Shown: positions 21,475 to 29,739 of the stretch, one piece after another
Layout of the letters: each line of letters begins with the position of its first letter
Position numbering within the stretch: position 1 is the first letter of the stretch
Translations under genes and position numbers: made by a program
DNA from: Cudoniella acicularis
Lineage: Eukaryota; Ascomycota; Leotiomycetes; Helotiales; Helotiaceae
DNA: 29,739 bases
NCBI GenBank assembly: GCA_013054445.1
Contig: JAAMPI010000633.1
Location: forward strand, 1-29,739
Direction: 5' to 3'
Notes under the pieces: model-generated
The model's database searches: none
The model's input: the letters and a program-made list of their open reading frames with translations, nothing else
What the model was told of the DNA's origin: nothing

Positions 21475-22479
21475 CGCATGAAAGCGGCGTGACTTCTCGA
21501 GATTTCAAGGCGAGTCCTCAAATGTGTAAAACCCCAGAAGTGAAAAGGGTGATCGGTCGAAATCGCCGAACTGCGCTACCGACTGTGTGGAGATTACTAA
21601 CTATTACTCTGATGGAATCGGCATTGAAAGAAAAAATGGAGGAACTTGGTCGTACCTCTCCGGGGGAGCTTCTTGCAAAACTGCCGAGAATTGTTACGAT
21701 TCTGGGAATGGAACAGGGGACCCTTCTTATCTCGGGTGACCAAAAAGGGTGATCTTGACATACACACTCATGCCGAGAACCAACATGTTGGAATCCAACA
21801 AACTGACGTGCATGCTGCATGTATAAGATCCATCCAACATTTCTTCAGGCTGAATTAAAGAGATCGATCAGCCCAGGGCGCACGAAGTGCCACGCACCGC
21901 CTGTACGATACCAGGTTGTGCCGCTGATGCGCCTTCCCACCAACTCGTAGAGAGCATGTAGGCCGCAGTCGATATTTTGCCCCCTCCCCATTTTCGCCTT
22001 TCGTTTGTTAGCTGAAATTGCCTATCTAGGCAGGTACTTCATCGCCGGTTACAGGCGGATCCATGTTTATCAAGAGCGCCTCGTAACGAAGCTTCGTCCT
22101 TAGGATTGTGATTTTAGAACCGCATTCGCACCTGTTGCCATGCACTGTCGTTGCATCGCCCACAATGGTACACGTCTTGCTTTCACGGTGCAGCAGTCTT
22201 GGCGAGGAGATGAAGTCGGTGGCATGTGCTACTCTAAGCAATGGTAGGGTACATGAATCAGGGGACGGGGGAGAGCAACTCAAAACGCTGTTGGCCCGCA
22301 AGATATAACCTTTGCAATATACTCCGTATCTATAACTGTGACTTGATTAGCAAATTCTCCTAAAGGAACTTCTCTCGAAGATTTCATAGTCTTTTGCAAA
22401 TGTCGGAAATCGAAGATGGTAATCAGTCCTTTGCCATCGTCCTTCCTCATTTGCGGTTCAGGGGGTATGAATAACGTAG
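21475..22479. promoter_or_regulatory. MFS promoter region and 3' flank of CMD-like gene
   Basis: A 1 kb non-coding stretch upstream of the MFS start and downstream of the CMD-like stop. It carries the second exact copy of the CCAACATGTTGG site at 21780-21791, and two copies of AAAAGGGTGATC (near 21543 and 21744). Frames on either strand (21438-21752, 22026-22301) show no family signal. Confidence 0.5.
21780..21791. promoter_or_regulatory. Palindromic site CCAACATGTTGG (copy 2)
   Basis: The same perfect 12-mer as at 16631, 306 bp upstream of the MFS start, within an identical 17-mer. Both copies are preceded by a GGGAATGG box (21704-21711 here, about 70 bp before) and followed by GCATGC-type sequence within 35 bp. 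Confidence 0.5.
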
Positions 22480-23085
22480 TTACATAGGGCCAGTCAGACT
22501 TCCCAAAATGCCAACATACAGGTAACTTCCGACCACATGTGCAATTCCCAAAACCTTTTGTCTCCCAAGCACTCCGCTAAAATTTTGCCACTCTTCTTCC
22601 GTTAATGGCCCGCCTCCAATGATTAGCCTCCTCGCCAACCCATAAATCGCCCTGTGCTCCTCTGAACTATTATGGGGCACATTTCCAGCGACCGCTTCAT
22701 CTATCTGCAATTGAGACAGACCGGCCTTCAGGGCAAGGGGAATATGACATTCGATGACATAAGGATCCGAATGGACTGAGGCAACCGCGAGAATGCAAAG
22801 CTCTCGAGCATACGCGTCAATATTTTTTGGGCTGTATACGGCGCGAGCGATCTTGAAAAACGGCGCTAACATATCCGGAGAGTATCTAACACCAAAGTTA
22901 AAAGAAATATTGCAAATAGCAAATGTAATTACATACGAAAGCGTGGCATAACACCCGATCAGGTTGCCATCTCCGCGTTTGTATCTAAATGGCGGTTCAC
23001 CATGATGAAGGTCTCTTAACTCTTGCTGGATCGCTTGGCTTGAGGATTGGTCGACAAGATCAGTCGTTGGGAAACGCAACGGCAT
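22480..23085 (-). CDS. Carboxymuconolactone decarboxylase-like (AhpD-fold) protein
   Basis: Exons 23085-22937 and 22885-22480 joined over a 51 nt intron (GTATGT, TTAG) give 184 residues. The true start is the ATG at 23085; the longer open frame begins with TTG and is unlikely. Core features of the CMD family are present: SPDMLAPFFKIARAVYS, then a helix with YARELCILAVASVHSDPYVIE (Glu78 to Glu95), Cys96-His97, and KAGLSQLQIDEAVAG. There is no AhpD CxxC pair. The last part, VLGIAHVVGSYLYVGILG, is hydrophobic but typical of the fold's final helix. Family members include decarboxylases and proton-shuffling enzymes; several occur in fungal polyketide clusters where exact chemistry varies. An action on a PKS-derived intermediate is inference. 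Confidence 0.85.
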   Translation of the reverse strand: MPLRFPTTDLVDQSSSQAIQQELRDLHHGEPPFRYKRGDGNLIGCYATLSYVITFAICNISFNFGVRYSPDMLAPFFKIARAVYSPKNIDAYARELCILAVASVHSDPYVIECHIPLALKAGLSQLQIDEAVAGNVPHNSSEEHRAIYGLARRLIIGGGPLTEEEWQNFSGVLGRQKVLGIAHVVGSYLYVGILGSLTGPM

Positions 23086-23362
23086 TTTAGGACAAAAAGC
23101 AAGCGATTGTTTTCGCAATGGAACTCTGCGAGATTTTGGTTTGAAAGTCCAAGGTCAGTTAGTATTGTGGATGGCCCTATGAAAAAACTCATGAAAGAAT
23201 AGTAGGATGTTCCTAATCTATGAAATTTTGAGCGTTCGGCGACTCCGTAGGTGTACTGTTGGCAAAATTCATATCCGGCAGATCATCCGCAGATGCAATG
23301 AACCCCATACGGCAAGTTTCTTCAATTGATAGACAGCCTTGCCCCTAGTAACATACCTGGCC
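23086..23362. promoter_or_regulatory. Promoter region of CMD-like gene
   Basis: 277 bp between the CMD-like start and the 3' end of the small upstream gene on the same strand. It should hold the CMD promoter. No perfect CCAACATGTTGG copy is present. Confidence 0.4.
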
Positions 23363-23766
23363 TCAAAGTGGCCAATGCCCTTTTGTATGCTTTTCACAAG
23401 CGCCGGTGCAACGCCAGACATGGTACATGTTGGTTTCTGCATCACCCGATCTGATACATACAGCAAGTCCCCTGTCATAGCATATCCACAGGACTTAATA
23501 GCTACCGTGCATACATGCGAGATTGTTGGTTCTCGAGCACTTTCTGCAACACTGCTTGCGTCGATTGTTGTGGGTTCGAGGTCAGATCTTCCACAAGCTG
23601 CATGTTATTTTGGATAACGGGCCCGTGACAGCGAAATTCAACATATGCAACGCTTTTTGCGTTATTGAAAGTGTCGCAAGACTGCATGATATGACGCTAA
23701 TCACCTATTACAGAAGCACAACCCTAAGGCGCTTACATTGTCAGACAATTTCTGCTCGGGAGTCAT
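23363..23766 (-). CDS. Small protein of unknown function, 3 exons, 101 aa
   Basis: Not visible as one open frame. Exons 23766-23737 (MTPEQKLSDN), 23681-23515 and 23471-23363 join with introns of 55 nt (GTAAGC/TGCAG) and 43 nt (GTATGC/GACAG). All phases fit and the frame ends in TGA. The product has VEFRCHGPVI, an amphipathic Gln-rich helix around LVEDLTSNPQQSTQAVLQKV, then RMGLAVCIRSGD, YHVWRCTGAC and EKHTKGHWPL. Cys87-x3-Cys91-x2-His94-x3-His98 could bind metal. No signal peptide or membrane segment is seen. I recognise no family. It lies between the CMD-like gene (same strand) and the P450 (divergent, 296 bp), so it may share their regulation. The compact, protein-like composition argues for a real gene; transcription is unproven, and the second intron is short. 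Confidence 0.5.
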
Positions 23767-24062
23767 GCACCTGTTTTGCCGGTTTCTGTTGCAGCCTTCA
23801 CCTCAATATATTTTACATAGAGGTGGGCAGTTCCTTACCAACAAACAAAGTTTGTAATTCATAACGAAAGAGGAAATTCTTCCTTGTCGCCATAAATCTA
23901 AATTATTTGGCATTACAACCTGTCTCCTGACATTTTTCAACTTTTTCGTAAATTTTAAATGACAGTTTCCAAAACCCCTCAGCCGTGAGCCATTTCTTCT
24001 GTTTGAAGGAATTCCGTGGCTACTTCACTCCGAATATAATTCCCATTATTCTTCGCGTGCTC
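23767..24062. promoter_or_regulatory. Bidirectional promoter: small gene (-) / P450 (+)
   Basis: 296 bp, AT-rich, between two divergent starts. No exact palindrome of the 16631 type is found here. CCGTGAGCC/CCGTGG segments near 23981-24018 are single and not convincing. Confidence 0.35.
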
Positions 24063-25777
24063 ATGGCCAACTGGCTCTTTCTGGTTTTGGTGCTAGTAAT
24101 ATGCTATGTGGGTTCTCTTTCCCGTTGGTATTAGCTTCTAGAACGCACTCACAATGCTATAGCTTGGAGGATTTGCGGTCTACAACCTGTATTTCAGCCC
24201 TCTTTCTAAATATCCTGGTCCATTCTGGGCAAAGATATCGACCGTACCTTCGTTCTATTACTCTATCATCGGAGCCCGACATATTTGGATTTGGGAGTGT
24301 CATCAAATATATGGTTCGTCATTATCCAAGCTCTTACTTCTACCACTGACGCAGTACATCTACAAAGGCGACATTTTCCGGTTTCACCCAAACGGGATTC
24401 TAGTCAACGCACCTGATGGCTATCGGAGCATACACGGAAATAAAGCTAATGTGAAGAAGGGAAAATTCTATGATATTTTCCCAAAAAACAAACTTTCAAT
24501 CACTTCATTCAACACTTCAGATCCGGTCATCCACTCACAGAAACGACGAACCTTAAACTTCGCATTCACGGACAAGACCGTTTGCTCTGCCGAGAAATTC
24601 ATCGCCGCACACATTGACCGTTGGGTTGAGATATTATGTGACGGTAAAGAAGACTGGTCAGAGGAAAAAGATATGGTGGAGAGATCAGACGAATTAATTT
24701 TCGATATTATTAGTGATCTTTTATTTGGGAAGTCCCTTGATATCAAAGAACGACAGGGCGACAACCCATTTAAAGATGTCCCGAAGTCCATTCTGTCTTA
24801 TATGAAGTTGATGTACCTGGTAAGTGGATTTGATAAGACGCGGATTTTTACGGCTAACAGATGGAAAGATTGGCCAATCCCCTGTGTTGAATGTTTGGCT
24901 ACGGTTGAAACCGCATGGCCTTGACATGTTGATGAAATTAATTTCCCCTACTGGTGTTAAATTGTTGTTTGATTTCATTGAAGATGGAATTCGACACAGA
25001 AAAGCAACTAGTAACGAAAAGAGCCAAAGAAAAGATATGCTACACTATTTATTGCAAGCTAGAGATCCGGATACCGGCATCCCATATCATCTCGACGAAA
25101 TACACGCTGAGGTGTTTGTGCTCATGGTCGCCGGGAGCACAACTGTTTCTCATGTTATATCATCCGTCCTTTTTTATATTACTCGAGACCCGAGAGTATA
25201 TAACAAGCTCATTTCTGAGATCCGAACTACTTACAAGAATAGGGAAGAGATCACTGATGGACCCCAGCTCTCTTCATGCATTTATCTTCGCTCATGTGTT
25301 GACGAAGCTATTCGCATGGCACCCCCAGTTCCAAGTGAGCTTCATCGCGAAGTTCTTTCACCGGGCATCTACATCAGAAACAATTTCTTTCCTGCTGGTA
25401 CTCGGATCGGTACCTCGGCTTGGTCCCTTAATCACAACCAACATTTCTTCAGAGATCCTTGGATATATCGTCCTGAACGGTGGATTATTGGCAGTGGAGT
25501 TACTAAAGATGATGTTTCTACAGCTCTTTCCGCCTTTCAACCCTTTTCAATCGGCAAATATAACTGCCCTGGGAGGAAACTCGCCACGATGGAGATTTTG
25601 CTTGCTATTGGGAGAACCTTACACCAGCTAGATGTGAGGTTACCGTCTGGGAAAATTTCAGGTGAAGAAAACAAACATTCAGAACGGGAAATGAGAGACA
25701 TGAACTTGTATCACTTCAGGGATGTATATGTGTCGCAGCGAACAGGACCGGTAGTGCAATTTAAGAGAGCTGGTTAG
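24063..25777 (+). CDS. Cytochrome P450 monooxygenase
   Basis: Exons 24063-24107, 24163-24313, 24368-24819 and 24869-25777 (introns 55, 54 and 49 nt) give 518 residues. A single N-terminal membrane anchor (NWLFLVLVLVICY) is followed by the YFSPLSKYPGP hinge. ExxR is EAIR at 362-365, PERW at 418-421, and the haem loop is FSIGKYNCPG at 442-451 with Cys449. Two positions are unusual: the I-helix reads AGSTT (304-308) where relatives have AGSDTT, so the acid is Thr, and the haem loop has Tyr where FxxGxRxC usually has Arg or His. Intron 2 is 54 nt and in frame; removing it gives HQIYGDIFRF, as expected of the family. For intron 3 the AAAG acceptor at 24868 keeps frame; the nearer ACAG would not. 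The enzyme, at the ER, should oxidise a cluster intermediate. Confidence 0.9.
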
Positions 25778-26055
25778 TTTGAAAAAGTTTTCGGGGACTA
25801 TTTACATCATGGTGTCCTTCCCCTATACTTTCTAATTCTGGTTTAAATCGAAAAATTTTGCAGTAACTCCTTAGTTCAAAGCCTTTCTAAATTCGTGCGC
25901 AGAAATATGATAAGTACAAGGGCCCAAAAGAAAATCTCTTGACAGTTCATTGTCTTCCAATTCATACGAAGCTTTTGTCGAACATAATACAGTGATTGGA
26001 TTGTTAGGCGATTAAATGTCCAAACAATTGCAATTCAAACAACCAATGAATAAAA
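25778..26055. other. Short convergent intergenic stretch
   Basis: 278 bp between the P450 stop (+) and the FAD monooxygenase stop (-). It should hold both 3' ends; AT-rich, with no further feature visible. Confidence 0.5.
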
Positions 26056-27415
26056 TTAACTTCGTAATTGTGAGGCATGGCCACCAAGCCGACTCCAGAG
26101 CATGTCTACCAACCGCAAAGACCAACATCGAATCCCTGAGAGTAAAGCAATTGACCAGTGCTGCTGATAGTACTCACCATACCAAACACTTGTGGCCCAA
26201 TGGAAGTATGCAAAGTTTAAGACCTCATTCTCCCACCTCTTGAGATCGATCTCTTTAGCCATATATCGCTCAAGCTGTAAACAGTCGAAAGCGGCATGAG
26301 TGGTGCTGAATGCGGTATGCGGCCTCATCAATGCAAGTCCATCGCCCACCAGCAATACCCTACCATCTGCAAATGATGCCCGCGGAGAATAGAAATCCGT
26401 GATAACTTGAATAAAAGGCGCAGGGATTTTGTTGAGAACTTCAACGTATGGTTTCGGTAGAAGTCTTTTACCACGGTCGCACATCTCACTCCACACGTCT
26501 TCGCGAATAAGACCTGCTGGGACGATGTTTCTATGTCGGTGACCATCTCTGTCTCTCATGATATTCTCCAGAGTCTCGCTTGTCTCATTAGTATACCACA
26601 GAAAGTTCAGATACCCTTCCCCATCACCGAGGGCGCCGTCCTTCCCAGGAATTGTATATACCAAAACGTGATGCTTTGGCAGAAGAAACAGAGTAACGTT
26701 CTTGGAAAAGATTTTTCGGGTCTCTATTGAGATGTCTTGCTCTGGAACTACGCCTCGCCATGCTACATAGCCAGCGTATGTTCTGAGAACTTGGGGCAGG
26801 TATTTCGCTCGAACAAGGGAGTCAGGTCCATCAGCAGCTATTATGAGATCCGCTTCTAATGTCTTGAGCTCGTGCGTGACAAGGTCCTCTGTCGCAACCC
26901 TGATTTTCTGTTGGCCGTCTTCTTGCACAACGTCGTCCGAAATGTCCAGAACCTTGGTCTGTTCCACGTAAGTGCCTTTACCCGCCCCCTCCACCACCTC
27001 GCCGAGGGCGAGTGGCGGCTTAGGATAGACTTCGCTCTTCCAGCAGTCAAAGTTTGCTCTCAATCTTGCGTATAGTGTCTCCCAACTTGTCACCGCTCTT
27101 GGTCCATTGACGTAGAATAACGTATCTCCTCCTTGGTTCAGCAACTGTAGGCCATCGCTATGTCGTTGGTAACCGCCACTCAACCTATCGTACCTCCGGA
27201 GAAATTCGACAGCGTCAGCTCCACAACAAACACCAGCCATGTAGCTTTCGCGGTCGGAAGGCCCACGTTCAAGGATTCGGACATCGTGACCGTGGGAGGT
27301 TAGCATAATTCCGAACATGAGACCCGTGAGAGAACCGCCAATCTTTCGTTGATTAGAAGAATATCACCACTGAAAGACTTTTCTCACTTACGATAATGAT
27401 GTCTAAAGAATCCAT
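26056..27415 (-). CDS. FAD-dependent aromatic-type monooxygenase (salicylate / dihydroxypyridine hydroxylase-like)
   Basis: Exon 1 (27415-27392) encodes MDSLDIII; a 49 nt intron (GTAAGT, CTAAT branch, AAAG acceptor) leads to exon 2 (27342-26056), total 436 residues. The FAD-binding fold opens with IIIIGGSLTGLMFG (residues 6-19), then RILERG, the DG motif AADGPDSLVR at 177-186, AGYVAWRGVVPE at about 198-209, and the second FAD/ribose motif VLLVGDGLAL at 337-346 followed by RPHTAFSTTHAAFD. These blocks match group A flavoprotein hydroxylases of the 2,6-dihydroxypyridine-3-monooxygenase/salicylate hydroxylase branch, which use NAD(P)H and FAD. Ring hydroxylation or oxidative decarboxylation of a polyketide aromatic is a reasonable inference. 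Its start faces the PKS start across 1.1 kb. No signal peptide. Confidence 0.9.
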
Positions 27416-28537
27416 TTGTGACACTTTATGTGTTGCGTTGGGCGTATGAAAACGAGGATTTTAATTAATACTACTGCTCCCTCACAAGTTGAAGAACGAT
27501 TCTCTCTCCAAACTGAATACGCGGTGAGGAATTTTCAATCTACAGTAGTTTCGATATCATTGAGTTATTTACAGTTGATAATTTACGGAATTATTATGTT
27601 GATCTAACCGGGTGACTTTTACCCTCGGCCCATTGACCGAGTTGACATGCTCCTCTGCAAGGAAGTGCATTCCTTGGTGCAACTACATGTAGCTATCATC
27701 ATAATTTGCTGGGAAACATGTCACTTTTCCCGAAATCACCAACAGCCCCAAAAGGTTCCATGCATGCCGGATAAAATTTCGGCGACGTGCATCGCGATCC
27801 ATAATATATTTGACGCCCCATTCGCGCTTCCCCGCACATGCAGGACACATCTAGTGCTGCACAGCACAGCATGCAGTTAATTCACGTAAAATTCTCCAAC
27901 AGCAATACAAACCTGTGGCGCAAAATCATGGAAGGCCAATAAAACGTAAGTCAAATCCAACATTGGCCTCCCCTTCATTTATCCCATGAAATAAAACACT
28001 CTATTATTACAAACCCTAATCTGAGAAGGACGTTGTTAGATTTCATGCACTCATCCTGACCCAGCATATGGAATTGCAATGGGTATTGTTATGCTGGCAT
28101 TACGTTTTTATGCAAAGCCTGGAGTTTGGATGCCGTCTCATTTTTGATAGCACCTGAACAGTGGACCCATCCCCTCACGGGGCCCCTTGTCTTAATAGTT
28201 TCAGCTTCCTTTTTATTTTATTTTTTCGCGCCCCAGCCCTCCTCGCAGGGTATCGCTGAGTCTGTGTGTCACCAAAACTTAGATTAGTGACTGCTGGGAT
28301 AATCTATATCGGTTGGAACATAATTCCAGGCAAAAAAGGGAACGTCTTAACTCGATCGTGGACGGAGATTTCTCAACCAAGTTCCTCTTTGGCACTTAAC
28401 GTAGTCGGAATCTTTTTGCCTATACTCTAGTACTCTCCTTTCGGCTGGTTACAAAATTGCCCCGTGATTGTGGATACTTAACACTTACCATATTTTATTT
28501 GATTTCCACCTACCATCCCACCTACTTCTCTAGCCCT
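27416..28537. promoter_or_regulatory. Bidirectional promoter: FAD monooxygenase (-) / PKS (+)
   Basis: A 1.1 kb non-coding stretch between divergent starts. It contains CCAACATTGG at 27957-27966, close to but not equal to the shared palindrome, and ACATGT-containing sites near 27684 and 27716. A pyrimidine-rich leader (about 28497-28535) precedes the PKS ATG. A 77-codon frame at 27647-27880 has no family signal. Confidence 0.45.
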
Positions 28538-29739
28538 ATGTTCACGATGCCCACTTTACACGATCCAAAAGCTAATGGCTTTTATGAAGACCCGCTAAGC
28601 CAATTGCTGAAACCGGAACCACGAGGAAACAATCCAGAACCAATCGCAATCGTTGGAATGGGCATGTCAACTTTAAACACTCTACCACGAATCTCTACTG
28701 ACTCAACTAGGCTGCCGTTTGCCTGGAGGAATCACTAACCCATCACAATTATGGGACTTCTTATGCGCGAAAAAAATAGGCTTTCGCGAGTTTAGCGATG
28801 ACAGGATTAACATTGGCGGGTTTTATCATCCCGACTATCAAAGACCGGGCAGTATTCATACTCGGGGTGCCTATCTTCTTAATGAAGATCCCAGACTATT
28901 TGATCATACTTTCTTTGGAATCACTCCAGCAGAGGTGATGACGTTAGATCCACTACAGCGAAAACTCTTAGAAGTAGCCTACGAAGCTTTTGAGAATGCA
29001 GGTGAACCTTGGGAAAAATTCTCAGGTTCTTCTACAGGCGTTTTCATTGGTAACTTCAATAGCGATCACAGTATTATGCAAATGAACGATATTGATTTTC
29101 CCCTGCCGTATGCCTCAACAGGAGGTGGTGCAAGCAGTCTCAGCAATCGGATTAACCACATATTCAACCTGCGAGGTCCTAGGTATGATTTCTTTCCTTT
29201 TGCACCTTGCATGGAAAACACTAATATACCGTCAGCATGACAATTGATACAGCGTGCTCCTCATCAATGTATGCATTGCATTGCGCAGTCAATGCTATTA
29301 GGAACCAAGACTGTGAGTCTGCGATAATTGGAGGCAGCAACCTTATTATGGCACCAGAGATGCAACTTTTAACGGTGAAACTTGGTGCCTTGTCTCCAAC
29401 ATCAACCTGCCACACGTTCGATGCTTCGGCCGATGGCTACGGACGAGGAGAAGGTTTCGGGGTTCTTTACTTGAAAAGATACTCAAATGCTGTTGCAGGA
29501 GGGTATCCAATCCGGGCACTCATCAGAGGAACTGCAGTCAATGCGTAGGTCCGAAAAGACATCGTTGCCAGATAACGACGGCTAACTTCTCTCCAGAAAT
29601 GGACGAACTGCTGGCATTTCACATCCGAGTATAGAAGGTCAAGAAAGTCTGATTCGCCAGGCGTATAAGAATGCAGGCCTTTCAACCCGGTTTACTGGAT
29701 ATTTTGAGTGTCACGGTACTGGAACACCCGTTGGTGATC
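28538..29739 (+). CDS. Polyketide synthase, N-terminal ketosynthase (partial; probably highly reducing)
   Basis: Exons 28538-28661, 28711-29182, 29236-29544 and 29597 to the window end encode at least 349 residues. The start peptide MFTMPTLHDP leads to PIAIVGMGCRLPGG, the normal opening of a KS domain, then LDPLQRKLLEVAYEAFENAG, SNRINHIFNLRGPS, the active-site Cys206 in DTACSSS, DGYGRGEG, and His341 in ECHGTGTPVGD. The second KS His and all later domains (AT, DH, ER, KR, ACP) lie beyond the window, so reducing type is only inferred from KS flavour and the neighbours. Intron 1 (28662-28710) must be a GC-AG intron to keep the KS motif; introns 2 (53 nt) and 3 (52 nt) are GT-AG. The PKS is probably the core enzyme of the cluster on its left. 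Confidence 0.93.

Noticed and set aside
23425..23433. ACATGTTGG as a further copy of the shared promoter palindrome
   Set aside because: It matches only part of the motif and falls inside the coding third exon of the small gene, so it is probably chance.

Overview
The window reads as nuclear DNA of a filamentous ascomycete (Pezizomycotina; a leotiomycete/Helotiales relative is my inference, not shown). Support: many 43-92 nt spliceosomal introns with CTRAC-like branch sites, a CCR4 deadenylase of filamentous-fungal type, a HET-domain gene remnant, a fungal rhodopsin-domain membrane protein and a fungal polyketide synthase. I rebuilt gene models by joining exons by eye; every multi-exon model below keeps frame across all junctions except where stated.

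Left part (1-8.7 kb) is a housekeeping block, relatively GC-rich: the 3' part of a LYR-motif protein close to ETFRF1/LYRM5 (+), a SAM-dependent methyltransferase (-), a 2.65 kb shared leader/promoter region, and the CCR4 3'-5' deadenylase (+). From about 8.7 to 15.2 kb lies a gene-poor, AT-rich, repeat-marked stretch. It holds a near-perfect hairpin, decayed direct repeats, a HET gene without its 5' half (-), a 376 bp element with the ends of an LTR, and a copper amine oxidase gene lacking its 5' end (+). Both broken genes stop exactly at the LTR ends, which suggests deletion by recombination between two LTR elements.

Right part (15.2-29.7 kb) looks like the left portion of a secondary-metabolite gene cluster: short-chain dehydrogenase (-), rhodopsin-domain membrane protein (+), 14-TM MFS exporter (-), carboxymuconolactone-decarboxylase-like protein (-), an unrecognised 101-residue protein in three small exons (-), cytochrome P450 (+), FAD monooxygenase (-) and the start of a polyketide synthase (+) that runs off the window after the first part of its ketosynthase domain. 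The likely logic is that the PKS makes a chain, the P450, FAD monooxygenase and SDR adjust its oxidation state, the CMD-like protein may act on an intermediate, and the MFS protein exports the product. A 17-base sequence containing the palindrome CCAACATGTTGG occurs in two of the cluster's promoter regions and may be a regulator site. No transcription factor gene is seen within the window.
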